Source of the DNA: Thermoplasmata archaeon
Lineage (GTDB): Archaea; Thermoplasmatota; Thermoplasmata; Lutacidiplasmatales; UBA184
DNA: 14,053 nucleotides
Assembly: GCA_030040865.1 (NCBI GenBank)
Contig: JASHSX010000073.1
Location: 1-14,053, forward strand
Reading direction: 5' to 3'
Shown in pieces: positions 12,713 through 14,053 of this stretch. The notes under the pieces are model-generated. The model was given only the letters and a program-made list of their open reading frames with translations, was not told the origin of the DNA and made no database searches. A program made the translations under genes and the position numbers. Position 1 is the stretch's first letter, and the number at the start of each line of letters is the position of its first letter.

Positions 12713-14047
12713 ATGGTCATCAGCGCACAGACCGAGTTCATCCTCTCCCTCTTTGTCCTGCTCGCGGTGGCCCTGATGGCGGGCGAGCTCGCGGTCCGCC
12801 TCGGCCAGGTGGCGCTGGTCGGCCAGCTGCTCGCGGGAGTCCTCCTCGGTCCGTACCTGCTCGGACCGTACATCGGGATCACGACCGCGACGGGGGTCAG
12901 CACCTCGCTGACCGCGATCCAGCTCCTCGCGACGTTCCTCATCCTGTTCGTCGCGGGGATGGAGATGGGGCCGGAGGACATCTACCGGATGGAGGCGGGG
13001 ACGTTCCTGACCGGGGTCGGGATCTTCCTGGTCCCGTTCGGGGCAGTGCTGCTGGTCGGCCACTTCGTGCTCCCGGGGCTCTCGCTGCTACTGCTGCTGT
13101 TCGTCGCCGTGACCCTGTCGATCACCGCCCTTCCCGTGATGGGCATCATGATCGCCGAGTTCGGGCTGACGGGCAAGCCGCTCGGTCGGATGGCGATGGC
13201 CGTCGCGCTCGTCAACGAACTGACCGCGATCACCGTCTTCGCGATCCTGCTGCAGATCGACAGCGGCGGGGGCCACGCCACCGTCGCGGCGGTCGGCGTC
13301 GCGGTGGGCAGCGTGCTGCTCTTCCTCGGCGTCGTGCTCGCCGCCCACTGGATTCTCGCGCGGCTCCACGACCGACCGGCCTGGGAGCGGATCACGTCCC
13401 GGGCTGCCTCCGTGCTACGCACGCGGGACGCCGGGTTCGCCGTCCTGATCACCTTGGCCCTGGGAGCGGCGCTCCTCTCGCAGTCGCTCGGGTTGACGTA
13501 CGTGATCGGAGCCTTCTATGCCGGCATCCTCGTCACTCCAACGACCGTCGGCGAGCGGGCGTACAAGAGCGCTCGATCGATCCTGAGCGTGATCTGCTGG
13601 GGGCTGTTCATTCCCCTTTTCTTCGCGATCACCGGCCTGCAGGTCGACCTCACCGTCTTTCTCACGGTGGCGGGACTCGGCACGATCCTCGCCCTGTTCG
13701 CGGTCGCCGCCTCCTCCAAGGTCGGGGCGGGCGCCGTGGCCGCCCGGGCCCGCGGTTGGCAGACCCCCGACGCGCTCGCGTTCGGGTTCATGGTGAACAG
13801 CCGGGGCGCCGTCGAGATCGCCATGGCGGTCATCCTCCTCGGGGACGGGATCATCACGGCGAAGCTCTTCACGCTCGTCGTCGCCGTCGGGATGGCCACG
13901 ACCATCCTCGCGCCGATCGGTGCGATGCGGTCGTGGATGATGACACGCGGGAGCCGGGAGGAGCTGGTGAAGCGCATGCCCCAACTCGCCCGCGGCCTGG
14001 GGTCCGGGGCACCGATGCCGCCGGCGGTCCCCCGCGACGAGCTCTAG
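12713..14047 (+). CDS. Cation:proton antiporter, CPA2 family (KefB/NapA-like)
   Basis: It exchanges Na+ or K+ for H+ across the cytoplasmic membrane for pH and ion balance. The 444 residues contain about twelve hydrophobic segments and no soluble TrkA-N/RCK domain; only a ~40-residue tail follows the last helix. Family features: QLLAGVLLGPYLLG (~38-51) near TM2, LFVAGMEM (78-85), SITALPVMGIMIAEF (136-150) before the ion-binding helix, and the helix MAVALVNELTAI (162-173). That helix carries Asn168-Glu169 where NapA-type exchangers have Asp-Asp and NhaP types have Asn-Asp. FGFMVNSRGAVEIA (357-370) corresponds to the basic helix near the core. The ATG is preceded by GGGGCG nine bases before it. 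The stop TAG is six bases from the window end, so no downstream partner can be seen. It is divergent from hutU. Confidence 0.9.
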   Translation: MVISAQTEFILSLFVLLAVALMAGELAVRLGQVALVGQLLAGVLLGPYLLGPYIGITTATGVSTSLTAIQLLATFLILFVAGMEMGPEDIYRMEAGTFLTGVGIFLVPFGAVLLVGHFVLPGLSLLLLLFVAVTLSITALPVMGIMIAEFGLTGKPLGRMAMAVALVNELTAITVFAILLQIDSGGGHATVAAVGVAVGSVLLFLGVVLAAHWILARLHDRPAWERITSRAASVLRTRDAGFAVLITLALGAALLSQSLGLTYVIGAFYAGILVTPTTVGERAYKSARSILSVICWGLFIPLFFAITGLQVDLTVFLTVAGLGTILALFAVAASSKVGAGAVAARARGWQTPDALAFGFMVNSRGAVEIAMAVILLGDGIITAKLFTLVVAVGMATTILAPIGAMRSWMMTRGSREELVKRMPQLARGLGSGAPMPPAVPRDEL

Positions 14048-14053
14048 GCGACC

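Noticed and set aside
1..14053. CRISPR array, insertion sequence or prophage
   Set aside because: I saw no spaced direct repeats, transposase, integrase, terminal inverted repeats or phage genes on either strand.

Overview
The window is GC-rich and densely coded, and it looks archaeal. Many genes have an A/T-rich TATA-like element about 26-30 bases upstream of the start codon, with little or no leader (leaderless mRNA). GTG starts are common. It carries an archaeal-type Hjc resolvase, a thiolase/DUF35 gene pair, an Fcf1-like PIN protein, a surface glycoprotein full of N-glycosylation sequons, and a tRNA-Ser(GCU) interrupted by a bulge-helix-bulge intron. My best guess is a high-GC, non-methanogenic Thermoplasmatota lineage. 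That placement is inference and other archaea are possible. I see no insertion sequence, CRISPR array, rRNA or integration site, and no gap over 300 bases without a gene.

Layout. At 1-1852 (minus strand) an MCM/MoxR-like AAA+ ATPase overlaps a zinc-ribbon protein that runs off the window edge. They are divergent from an Hjc-type nuclease (1907-2461), and one TATA element between them is positioned to serve both directions. The hjc gene overlaps a thiolase-fold gene by ATGA, and the thiolase overlaps a DUF35 zinc-ribbon gene by GTGA, so 1907-3989 is one tightly coupled operon. Antisense to the DUF35 3' end lies the intron-containing tRNA-Ser (3924-4041, minus). A 3-hydroxyacyl-CoA dehydrogenase (4138-5103) and an SCP2-domain protein (5153-5551) follow on the plus strand. 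Converging on them from the minus strand are an acyl-CoA synthetase (7091-8680), a PIN-domain protein with no ordinary start codon (6643-about 7080) and a zinc-finger/dienelactone-hydrolase-like protein (5557-6597). A Nudix hydrolase (8759-9226) is divergent from the synthetase. A membrane-anchored surface glycoprotein (9300-10766) and urocanate hydratase (10869-12548) lie on the minus strand. A CPA2-type cation/proton antiporter (12713-14047) closes the window.

How it fits together. The middle of the window is a lipid/acyl-CoA neighbourhood: CoA activation (synthetase), 3-hydroxyacyl-CoA oxidation, a thiolase/DUF35 C-C bond enzyme and an SCP2 lipid carrier. Acyl-CoA dehydrogenase and enoyl-CoA hydratase are absent from the window. 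The thiolase has Ser where the nucleophilic Cys is expected, so it may be a Cys-less lyase of the Ltp2/ChsH2 kind rather than a true thiolase. The left edge is a DNA-processing neighbourhood (AAA+ ATPase, zinc ribbon, Hjc) whose function is not known to me.

The observations most worth checking are the T-loop (59/60) intron in tRNA-Ser(GCU), the Cys-to-Ser thiolase/DUF35 pair, the PIN gene without a start codon, and the ATPase/zinc-ribbon pair facing hjc.
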